NCBI RefSeq assembly: GCF_001995215.1
Contig: NZ_MUXN01000001.1
Coordinates: 247,672 to 311,671, forward strand
DNA from: Amycolatopsis azurea DSM 43854
Lineage (GTDB): Bacteria > Actinomycetota > Actinomycetes > Mycobacteriales > Pseudonocardiaceae
Direction of reading: 5' to 3'
Length of the DNA stretch: 64,000 nt
Each line of letters opens with the position of its first letter. Position 1 is the stretch's first letter. A model generated the notes under the pieces. The model was not told the DNA's origin. It did not search any database and saw only the letters and a program-made list of their open reading frames with translations. The position numbers were made by a program, and so were the translations under genes. This document shows, one piece after another, positions 8,409 through 15,518 of the stretch.

Positions 8409-8529
8409 TTGGCGCTCCAGCCGGATGAAATTGCCCTTACGGGTGAACGAATTTCGGCACCAACGGCGGTACACCGGTTCCACCGTCCGGTCTACAGTGC
8501 TCGTGCACTGAGCCTTGGGGAGGGCGCAC

Positions 8530-11502
8530 ATGGCCGACGCGGGGAGCCCGTGGCCGCAGGAGATCCGGCTGGCGATGACCATGGTGGGCGGGGCGAGCCT
8601 CGCGGTCTGGATGGGCGGGGTCGCCACCGAGACCTCGCATCTGCTTCAAGCGTCGAGAGCGCCGGAATCCGAAGGGCCGTACCGCGCCCTGCTCGACCTG
8701 CTCAACGCCACCGTTTCGCTCGACGTGCTCACCGGCACGAGCGCGGGCGGCATCAACGCGGCGTGCCTCGGGCTGGCGGAGGCGTTCCGGTCGAGTCCGC
8801 AGGTGCTGCGCGACACGTGGATCAGCACGGGATCGCTCGACAACCTGATCCGCGATCCCGGTGAGAAGGAACCGCGCTCGCTGCTCGACGGCGACAAAGT
8901 CCTGCTGGGAGACCTGAAGGACGCGTTGCACCGGATCACCGACAAGGCGACGGTGAAACCCGACTGTCCCGACATCACCGTGCTGCTCACCGGCACGATG
9001 ATCGACGGCGAGACGACCAGGTTCGACGACGCGCTCGGGAACCTGGTGCGGGACACCGAACATCGCCTGCTCTTCCGCTTCGATGGTCCGTTATGGACGG
9101 ACGACGTGGTCGGTCCGCTCGCGCTCGCGGCGCGGTCCACCGCGTCGTTCCCCGGCGCGTTCGAACTCTCCCGGATGCCGATCGGCGAGAAGACCGGGCC
9201 GTTGCATCCGGACATGGCCAAGTACACCGACGTCTCGCGGTCGCATTGGCTCACCGACGGCGGCGTGCTGTTGAACAAGCCGTTGCGCCCGGCGCTGCGG
9301 GAGATCTTCGAACGACAGTCGCATTCGGACGTCCGGCGCCTGCTGCTGTACGTGGTGCCGACGGCGGAACGCGAAGCCGAGCGGGTCGCGGTCGACCCCG
9401 AGCGGCCGCCGCTGCTGGGCAGCGCGATGAGCAAGGTCGTCGGCACCGTGCTGAGCCAGACGATCAGCGCCGAACTCGAAGACCTGACCCGGCACAACGA
9501 CGCCGTCGTCCGGACCAGGGGAACCCGCGTTTCCCTTGCCGCGATGGGGGTTCGGGGCGGCCCGGAGACACTGGTCGACCAGCGGCTGATGAACGACTAC
9601 CGCGACAGGCGGGTCCAGGAGGACGCCACCGCGCTGGTCCGCGAGGCGACCCGCAGGCTTTCACTGTCCGATGTGGAGGATCAGGGCCGCCAGTGGGCGT
9701 CCGGTACGGCGGCACAGCTGCGCGCGGCCGCGGCGGCGGGCCTGCGTGACGGCCTGCCCGCCGAGCCGCCGAAGGACACCTGCGAACTCGACGACCTGAT
9801 CGCCTTCCGCACCACCGCGCTCGACGATTCGGTCGCGACCGGCCTGCAGCTGGTGAACGCGGGCTTCCGGCTCGACCCGTCGCCGGAGCGGGCGACCCAG
9901 CTCAACCAGTGCCGCGTGCTGCTGCACGAGGCCAGGCACAAGGCCGCCCGGGGCGACCGGATCGCGGCCTGGGTCAACCAGCAGGATCCGCCCAAGTCCG
10001 AGGACACGCTGGCGGCCTGGATCGAGGGGCTCGCCAAGAAGTGGGCCGAGCTGGGCCGGTCGGACACGCTCAAGGAGGCGTGGCCGCTCGTGATCGCCGC
10101 GCTCCGGCAGGCGACGCCGATCCTTTTGCCGCTGGCGCAAGGGAAACCCGAGACCGAAGCCGCCGACACGGTCAGCACGCTGCTGGCGTGGACCGGGCTG
10201 ACGTCCGACGGCAAGAGTGCGGGCGATCCCATCGTCAGCTCGCGTCTGGTGCGCCTGCACATCGCGACCCGGGGGCTGCTGGCGCAACCGCCGTCGGTCG
10301 ACCAGCGCGTCGACCTCGTCCAGGTGAGCGCGGATTCCCGGACGCTGCTGGACATGAAGCGACGCCGTTCGTGGACCAAGCTCACCGGTATGCAGGCCGA
10401 CTACTTCGGCGCCTTCTACAAGGCGTCCTGGCGCGCCAACGACTGGATGTGGGGCCGGGTCGACGGCGCGGGCTGGCTGGTCCAGTGCCTGCTCGACCCG
10501 AAACGCCTGCGGCTGCTGCGCGACGTCGTCGGACGGGAGGCGTTCCGGACGCGGGTGCGAGACACCTTCACGAAGATCGGCTGGCGCCGTCCCGGTACGG
10601 AAGACGGGCTGGCGCAAGAGGAAGCGGACGCGCTGTGTGCGCAACTGGCCGAGGAGCTGGCTTTCCTCGGGCTCGACGGCGAACTCGCCGACGTGGAAGG
10701 CGAAGCCGCGCTCCCGATCAGCATGCCGGTGACGGCGATGGTGCTCGCGCGGGTCCGGCAGCTGGAGATCGCGCGCGAGGAACTGCCCTGCGTCGGCCTC
10801 CACAGCGGACACGACGCGAAAAAGGCCAAGGGGAACGGGAGACCGTCGGAACGGTTCAGGAAACTCCTCGAGAACGAGCCGGAAACCGACGAGCAGACCC
10901 AGCGCGCGTTCCAGGCCTGCCAGGTCTCCGGCGAGCGGTTCGAACACGAACGCGGGACCATGCTGTTGACGAAGACGCTGGTCAAGGCGGGTGCCGCCGG
11001 GCTCAACGCGGCCGCGGGGGCCACGCGGATGCCGAAAACGGTCCAGCCCGCCGCGACCTTCGCCCAGGCGGCCGGGCGCAGCGCCTGGTGGATCACCCGC
11101 GGCGCGGCCACCCTGCCGTCGCCGTGGAACGTGCTCGCCGCGCTGATCACCGTGCTGGCCGGGTTCGTCATCGGCGGACAGGGCGGCCCGGTCCTGCAGT
11201 GGGTCGGTGTCCCGGTGGCCGCGGGCGCCCTCGTGTTCCTGGCGGTCAGCCTGATGACGTTGCGCAAGACGTGGCGCATGGTGCTCACGGTGCTGGCCGT
11301 GCTGGTGGGAGCGGCCCTGCTGTTCGCCGCGTTCCTGCCCCCGGTCCGTGACCCGCTGTTCGGCTTGCTCGGCGACGTCGTCGCGGGCTGGCGGCGCGGC
11401 GAGGCGCCGGTCTGGTGGCTGGTCGTCTGCCTGCTGCTCCTGTTGCCCGCTGTCTGGACGCCGCTCGGCTCGATCACCCGTCGCAGGCGGAGTCGTAAAT
11501 AG
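8530..11502 (+). CDS. Large patatin-like protein (DUF3376) with C-terminal membrane segments
   Basis: A 990-residue protein. The N-terminal patatin lipase domain has the oxyanion loop GGASLAVWMGG (about 20-30), the nucleophile motif GTSAGG (about 74-79) and the catalytic Asp in DGGVLLNKP (near 240), so the Ser-Asp dyad is intact. The middle matches the patatin/DUF3376 architecture of actinobacteria. The last 150 residues hold three to four hydrophobic helices and a basic end, anchoring it in the membrane. It is probably a lipid acyl hydrolase. ATG 8530 is preferred over an upstream TTG because a GGGGAGGG box precedes it. Confidence 0.82.
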   Translation: MADAGSPWPQEIRLAMTMVGGASLAVWMGGVATETSHLLQASRAPESEGPYRALLDLLNATVSLDVLTGTSAGGINAACLGLAEAFRSSPQVLRDTWISTGSLDNLIRDPGEKEPRSLLDGDKVLLGDLKDALHRITDKATVKPDCPDITVLLTGTMIDGETTRFDDALGNLVRDTEHRLLFRFDGPLWTDDVVGPLALAARSTASFPGAFELSRMPIGEKTGPLHPDMAKYTDVSRSHWLTDGGVLLNKPLRPALREIFERQSHSDVRRLLLYVVPTAEREAERVAVDPERPPLLGSAMSKVVGTVLSQTISAELEDLTRHNDAVVRTRGTRVSLAAMGVRGGPETLVDQRLMNDYRDRRVQEDATALVREATRRLSLSDVEDQGRQWASGTAAQLRAAAAAGLRDGLPAEPPKDTCELDDLIAFRTTALDDSVATGLQLVNAGFRLDPSPERATQLNQCRVLLHEARHKAARGDRIAAWVNQQDPPKSEDTLAAWIEGLAKKWAELGRSDTLKEAWPLVIAALRQATPILLPLAQGKPETEAADTVSTLLAWTGLTSDGKSAGDPIVSSRLVRLHIATRGLLAQPPSVDQRVDLVQVSADSRTLLDMKRRRSWTKLTGMQADYFGAFYKASWRANDWMWGRVDGAGWLVQCLLDPKRLRLLRDVVGREAFRTRVRDTFTKIGWRRPGTEDGLAQEEADALCAQLAEELAFLGLDGELADVEGEAALPISMPVTAMVLARVRQLEIAREELPCVGLHSGHDAKKAKGNGRPSERFRKLLENEPETDEQTQRAFQACQVSGERFEHERGTMLLTKTLVKAGAAGLNAAAGATRMPKTVQPAATFAQAAGRSAWWITRGAATLPSPWNVLAALITVLAGFVIGGQGGPVLQWVGVPVAAGALVFLAVSLMTLRKTWRMVLTVLAVLVGAALLFAAFLPPVRDPLFGLLGDVVAGWRRGEAPVWWLVVCLLLLLPAVWTPLGSITRRRRSRK

Positions 11503-11725
11503 CGGAATCGGGCCGCGAATCGCGCCCTGACCCTGCGACGAAGTGGCAACGGTTGGTATCGTCACATCCAGTGAGACCGTCTCCAAGCGGCCTTACCCAC
11601 AAGCGCTGCGCTTCAAACGTTACCGTTACCTTTGTCACGTGTGTTTCGGGGTTGTTGCAGGTAGCCGCGTTGCCGCCGCCGCGCTGATCTGACCGCGCCC
11701 GAATCCTCCGGTACGTTTCTTGGAC
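11503..11725 (+). promoter_or_regulatory. Upstream region of the ectABCD operon
   Basis: A 223-bp non-coding gap. It contains a direct repeat of GTTACC (about 11621-11632) and a poor ribosome-binding site before ectA. The promoter for the ectoine operon should lie here. I cannot name an operator; ect operons in actinobacteria respond to salt and temperature. Confidence 0.4.
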
Positions 11726-12217
11726 ATGTCCGGAAAGCACTTGATCGAAAACCCGACCAAGGCAGACGGTGCCGCGCTCTGGAGAATCGCCCGCGATTCG
11801 AAGAAGCTCGATCTCAATACGCCTTACGCCTATATGCTGTGGTGCCACGATTTCGCCGACACCTCGGTCGTCGCGAAAGTCGACGGCGAGCCGGTCGGCT
11901 TCGTGATCGGGTATCGGAAGCAGGACACCGGCTTCGTCTGGCAGGTCGCGGTCGACGCGTCCCAGCGCGGAAAAGGCCTGGCCGGGGCACTGCTCGACGA
12001 GCTGTTCGACCAGCTCGTCGCCCAGGGGGTCCGCTACCTCGAAACCACGATCACTCCGGACAACGAGGCTTCGATCCGGTTGTTCGCCTCGTTCGCCAAG
12101 CGATGGGACGCCACCTTGGAGCGCCAGGATCTGTTCTCCGCGACGGATTTCCCGGCCGAGGAAGGAACGCATGAGCAGGAGGACCTGTACCGAATCGGTC
12201 CGCTCGGCAACAACTAG
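11726..12217 (+). CDS. ectA: L-2,4-diaminobutyrate acetyltransferase
   Basis: A 163-residue GNAT-fold enzyme that acetylates diaminobutyrate with acetyl-CoA, the second step of ectoine synthesis. The acetyl-CoA-binding motif is Q-R-G-K-G-L-A (about 74-80), preceded by FVWQVAVD, and [12 protein letters not shown] follows. It is followed directly by ectB, ectC and ectD on the same strand. ATG 11726 is chosen over a TTG six bases upstream. There is no strong Shine-Dalgarno sequence, so a leaderless or weakly initiated start is possible. Confidence 0.95.
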   Translation: MSGKHLIENPTKADGAALWRIARDSKKLDLNTPYAYMLWCHDFADTSVVAKVDGEPVGFVIGYRKQDTGFVWQVAVDASQRGKGLAGALLDELFDQLVAQGVRYLETTITPDNEASIRLFASFAKRWDATLERQDLFSATDFPAEEGTHEQEDLYRIGPLGNN

Positions 12218-12255
12218 GACGTAAAACCGGGGATCCCAGGGAGAAAGAAAACGTG

Positions 12256-13506
12256 ATGAGTATTTTCGAGGAACTCGAATCCGAAGTACGCAGTTACAGC
12301 CGTGGCTGGCCCGTGGTGTTCGACCGGGCCCAGGGAAGCTACCTGTACGACGAAGACGGCAAGGCCTATCTCGACTTCTTCGCCGGCGCCGGCGCGCTCA
12401 ACTACGGGCACAACAACCCGGCGCTCAAGCGGGCCCTGATCGACTACATCGCCCGTGACGGCGTCACCCACGCGCTCGACATGTTCACCGTGGCCAAGCG
12501 GGACTTCCTCCAGACGTTCAAGGAGAAGATCCTCCAGCCGCGCGACCTCGACTACAAGGTCGTGTTCCCCGGCCCCGGTGGCGCGAACGCGGTCGAGGCC
12601 GCGCTGAAGCTCGCGCGCAAGGTGACCGGCAAGGAATCGGTCATCAACTTCACCAACGCCTTCCACGGGATGACGCTGGGCGCCCTTTCGGTGACCGGCA
12701 ACTCCATGAAGCGCGGCGGCGCGGGCGTCCCGCTGGTGCACGCCACGCCGATGCCGTACGACAACTACTTCGACGGCTCCATCCCGGACTTCCTCTACTT
12801 CGAGAAGCTCCTCGAAGACTCCGGCAGCGGCCTGAACGAGCCCGCCGCCGTCATCGTCGAGGGCGTCCAGGGCGAGGGCGGCATCAACGCCGCGCGCATC
12901 GAATGGCTCAAGGCGCTGGACGACCTGTGCAAGAAGCACGGCATCCTGCTGATCCTCGACGACGTCCAGATGGGCTGCGGCCGCACCGGCCCCTTCTTCA
13001 GCTTCGAGGACGCGGGCATCAAACCCGACATCGTCTGCCTGTCGAAGTCCATCGGCGGCTACGGCATCCCGATGGCGCTGACGCTGATCCGCCCCGACCT
13101 CGACGTCTGGGAGCCGGGTGAGCACAACGGCACCTTCCGCGGCATCAGCCCGGCGTTCGTCACCGCGACCGAGGCGCTGCGCGTCTACTGGAGCGACGAC
13201 GAGCTGGAGAAGTCGACCAAGGCCAAGGGCGAGCGCATCGCCGCCGCCTTCCAAGGCATCGTCGAGGCTTACCCGGACGCGAACCTGTTCGCGAAGGGCC
13301 GCGGCCTGGCCCGCGGCATCGAGTTCGCCAACGGCGACCTCGCGGGCAAGGTCTGCGCCGCCGCGTTCGAGCGCGGACTGCTCATGGAGACCTCCGGCCC
13401 CGACGGCGAGGTCATGAAGGTGCTCCCGCCGCTCACCCTGACCGAGGACGAGCTCACGAAGGGCCTGTCGATCATCGACGAGGCCGTCGCCACCGTCCTC
13501 AGCTGA
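12256..13506 (+). CDS. ectB: Diaminobutyrate-2-oxoglutarate aminotransferase
   Basis: A 416-residue class III PLP aminotransferase that makes L-2,4-diaminobutyrate from aspartate semialdehyde with glutamate as amino donor, the first committed ectoine step. The PLP lysine is Lys264 (SKSIGG), with Asp236 (LDDVQMG) holding the cofactor ring nitrogen and [10 protein letters not shown] binding the phosphate. GTG 12253 and ATG 12256 are adjacent possible starts. It lies 38 bases after ectA and 44 before ectC. No aspartokinase gene accompanies the cluster. Confidence 0.96.
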   Translation: MSIFEELESEVRSYSRGWPVVFDRAQGSYLYDEDGKAYLDFFAGAGALNYGHNNPALKRALIDYIARDGVTHALDMFTVAKRDFLQTFKEKILQPRDLDYKVVFPGPGGANAVEAALKLARKVTGKESVINFTNAFHGMTLGALSVTGNSMKRGGAGVPLVHATPMPYDNYFDGSIPDFLYFEKLLEDSGSGLNEPAAVIVEGVQGEGGINAARIEWLKALDDLCKKHGILLILDDVQMGCGRTGPFFSFEDAGIKPDIVCLSKSIGGYGIPMALTLIRPDLDVWEPGEHNGTFRGISPAFVTATEALRVYWSDDELEKSTKAKGERIAAAFQGIVEAYPDANLFAKGRGLARGIEFANGDLAGKVCAAAFERGLLMETSGPDGEVMKVLPPLTLTEDELTKGLSIIDEAVATVLS

Positions 13507-13550
13507 CCCGAACCGACCGCCCTCAACCAAGAACGAGAAGGAGTTTTCCG

Positions 13551-13940
13551 TTGCTTGTCAGAACACTCGACGAGGTCACCGATACCGACGCCGACATCAA
13601 GACCCCGAACTGGCGAAGCAAGCGCATCGTGCTCGCCAAGGAAGGCGTCGGGTTCTCGGTGCACGAGACCACGCTCTACGCCGGGACGGTCAACGACTTC
13701 TGGTACGCGAACCACATCGAAGCGGTCTTCATCACCTCCGGTGAGGGAGAGCTCGAAAACACCGCGACCGGCGAGGTCTTCCAGCTGAAGCCGGGCACGT
13801 TGTACCTGCTCAACGACCACGACAAGCACCAGGTCCGGCCCCGGACCGAGATCAAGTGCGTCTGTGTGTTCAACCCGCCCGTCACCGGCCGTGAGGTCCA
13901 CGACGAGAACGGCGTGTACCCGCTCGTCACCGAACCCTAG
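13551..13940 (+). CDS. ectC: Ectoine synthase
   Basis: A 129-residue cupin that cyclises N-gamma-acetyl-diaminobutyrate to ectoine. The length and the LVRTLDEV start are typical, and metal-binding region residues are seen around [17 protein letters not shown] and KHQVRP. The start codon is TTG at 13551, supported by a GAGAAGGAG box; the usual family start falls exactly there. It lies between ectB and ectD in one operon. Confidence 0.96.
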   Translation: MLVRTLDEVTDTDADIKTPNWRSKRIVLAKEGVGFSVHETTLYAGTVNDFWYANHIEAVFITSGEGELENTATGEVFQLKPGTLYLLNDHDKHQVRPRTEIKCVCVFNPPVTGREVHDENGVYPLVTEP

Positions 13941-13964
13941 GAATCGCTCGAGGAGGCGACCGCT

Positions 13965-14864
13965 TTGACGCTGACCGACACCCGAGTCGACGACAGTTAC
14001 CCGACCCGCATCACGGGTAAGCCCGAACACCTGCCCAGGACGCACCCCACCGTCTGGGGCAACGAGGCCGATGGACCGCTCGACGCGGCCACCCTCGCCA
14101 ACCACGAGGCCCGTGGTTACACCGTCGTCGACCAGTTGTTGTCGCCTGGCGAGATCCAGACGTACTGGCAGGAACTCGTGCGGATGTCGTCGGGGGACCA
14201 CCGCGACGACGAGCGCGTCATCACCGAAGCCAAGACCGGTGAAGTCCGCTCCATCTTCGACGTCCACGAGACCAGCGAACTGATCGCGGAGCTCGTCCGC
14301 GACCCACGCGTGCTCGACCGGGCACGGCAGATCCTCGGCTCCGAGGTGTACATCCACCAGAGCCGCGTGAACTACATGCCCGGCTTCAAGGGCACCGGGT
14401 TCTACTGGCACTCGGACTTCGAGACCTGGCACGCCGAAGACGGCATGCCGTCGCCGCGGGCGGTCAGCTGCTCCATCGCGCTCACCGACAACTACCCGTT
14501 CAACGGCGGGCTGATGGTGATGCCGGGGTCGCAGCGGACCTTCGTCCAATGCGCCGGGGAAACCCCGGAAGACAACTACAAGAGTTCACTGAAAGAGCAG
14601 CGGGTCGGTGTCCCGAGTGAGGAAGACATCACCAAACTCGCCGCCGAAAACGGAATCGATCAATTCACCGGACAAGCCGGTTCCGCGCTCTGGTTCGATT
14701 CGAATGTGATGCACGGTTCTTCGAACAACATCACGCCGTACCCGAGGTCGAACATCTTCGTCGTGTTCAACAGCGTCGAGAACGCGTTGCAGGAGCCGTT
14801 CTCGGCGATCGAACGCCGCCCCGCGTTCATCGCCGGCCGCGACTCGACCCCGCTGACACGCTGA
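13965..14864 (+). CDS. ectD: Ectoine 5-hydroxylase
   Basis: A 299-residue Fe(II)/2-oxoglutarate dioxygenase converting ectoine to 5-hydroxyectoine. The iron facial triad is His149 and Asp151 (WHSDFETWHAEDGMPSPRA region) with His250 (VMHGSS); Arg261 should bind 2-oxoglutarate. The family signature FYWHSDFETWH is complete. It starts with TTG at 13965 after an AGGAGG box, the second TTG start in the operon, and is followed by a strong terminator at 15083. The host should therefore make hydroxyectoine as well as ectoine. Confidence 0.96.
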   Translation: MTLTDTRVDDSYPTRITGKPEHLPRTHPTVWGNEADGPLDAATLANHEARGYTVVDQLLSPGEIQTYWQELVRMSSGDHRDDERVITEAKTGEVRSIFDVHETSELIAELVRDPRVLDRARQILGSEVYIHQSRVNYMPGFKGTGFYWHSDFETWHAEDGMPSPRAVSCSIALTDNYPFNGGLMVMPGSQRTFVQCAGETPEDNYKSSLKEQRVGVPSEEDITKLAAENGIDQFTGQAGSALWFDSNVMHGSSNNITPYPRSNIFVVFNSVENALQEPFSAIERRPAFIAGRDSTPLTR

Positions 14865-15082
14865 CGAAACCGCAGGTAGCGAAGGCCATACCGGGGCGCC
14901 TGTAGCCACCAGTGTGCGCCCTGTTACGTTGTCGCCACGTGAGCGGGCCAGTGGGCTCGCTCACGTAGGTGTTGTCGACGGTCGAACGGGTTCTTCGCTC
15001 GGGGTGAGCCCACCCGGACGGACGTGGACGCCGATGTCCGGTGTGGGTCGCGCCCCCAGGCGGCCCAAATCGGACATCCCCC
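14865..15082. other. Non-coding spacer after ectD
   Basis: Part of a 654-bp gap between ectD and the SARP regulator. Apart from a weak inverted repeat ATGTCCG (15033-15039) / CGGACAT (15071-15077) I see nothing recognisable before the terminator. The long antisense ORF crossing this gap is a codon-bias shadow. Confidence 0.5.
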
Positions 15083-15130
15083 GGCTCCGTGCCATCAGAT
15101 CGGGACTGATGGCACGGAGCCTTATTTTTT
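15083..15130 (+). terminator. Intrinsic terminator of the ect operon
   Basis: A perfect 16-bp stem, GGCTCCGTGCCATCAG (15083-15098) with its complement at 15106-15121 around a 7-base loop, followed by TTATTTTTT. This is the clearest U-tract terminator in the window. It lies 218 bp downstream of ectD. Confidence 0.88.
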
Positions 15131-15141
15131 CCGCGCGCTGA

Positions 15142-15217
15142 CGAAGACGTTTCGCAGGGCGCCCGATCGTGGGCGGGCGGCGGTTGAGAGGTAAGGGCGC
15201 CCTACAAAACGTCTTCG
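15142..15217. repeat. 22-bp inverted repeat CGAAGACGTTT...GGGCGCC
   Basis: Arms at 15142-15163 and 15196-15217 are complementary at 20 of 22 bases. The right arm runs straight into the dispersed repeat at 15217. Together they form a compact non-coding element between the ect terminator and the SARP gene. Confidence 0.7.
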
Positions 15218-15265
15218 TGGGCCTTCGGCCCGAAAAGAGGCGCGCGGGGTGAAGTCTCCCCGTCG
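15217..15265 (+). repeat. Dispersed repeat G, copy 1
   Basis: About 49 bp beginning GTGGGCCTTCGGCCCGAA, through GGCGCGCGG and TGAAGTCTCC. A diverged copy on the opposite strand lies at 59445-59490 near groEL, matching at most positions with small indels. Neither copy lies in a convincing gene. Confidence 0.65.
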
Positions 15266-15518
15266 CGCTGACGCGCTTCCGGGGAGACAGTCCGCCGGTT
15301 CCAGGCCAAAGCAGCGATCGCCGGCGTGTGAAGGCCCCCTTCCCTCGGAAACTCGCCCTTCGCGGCGAGGGAACGCACCCCGACCAAGCTGGATCAATTC
15401 GCGGGGTCGGTTGTGTCCTGCTATGTCTCTCTTTCCCCGTGTTTTCTGGTTGGCGGCGTCTTCGCGCGGTAGGTTGGCTACTCCGGTAAGGGGAGAGATC
15501 GGAGGAGGGGTGCTTGCC

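Noticed and set aside
11726..14864. The ectoine cluster as horizontally acquired DNA
   Set aside because: GC content and codon use match the surroundings and there are no mobility genes or flanking repeats.
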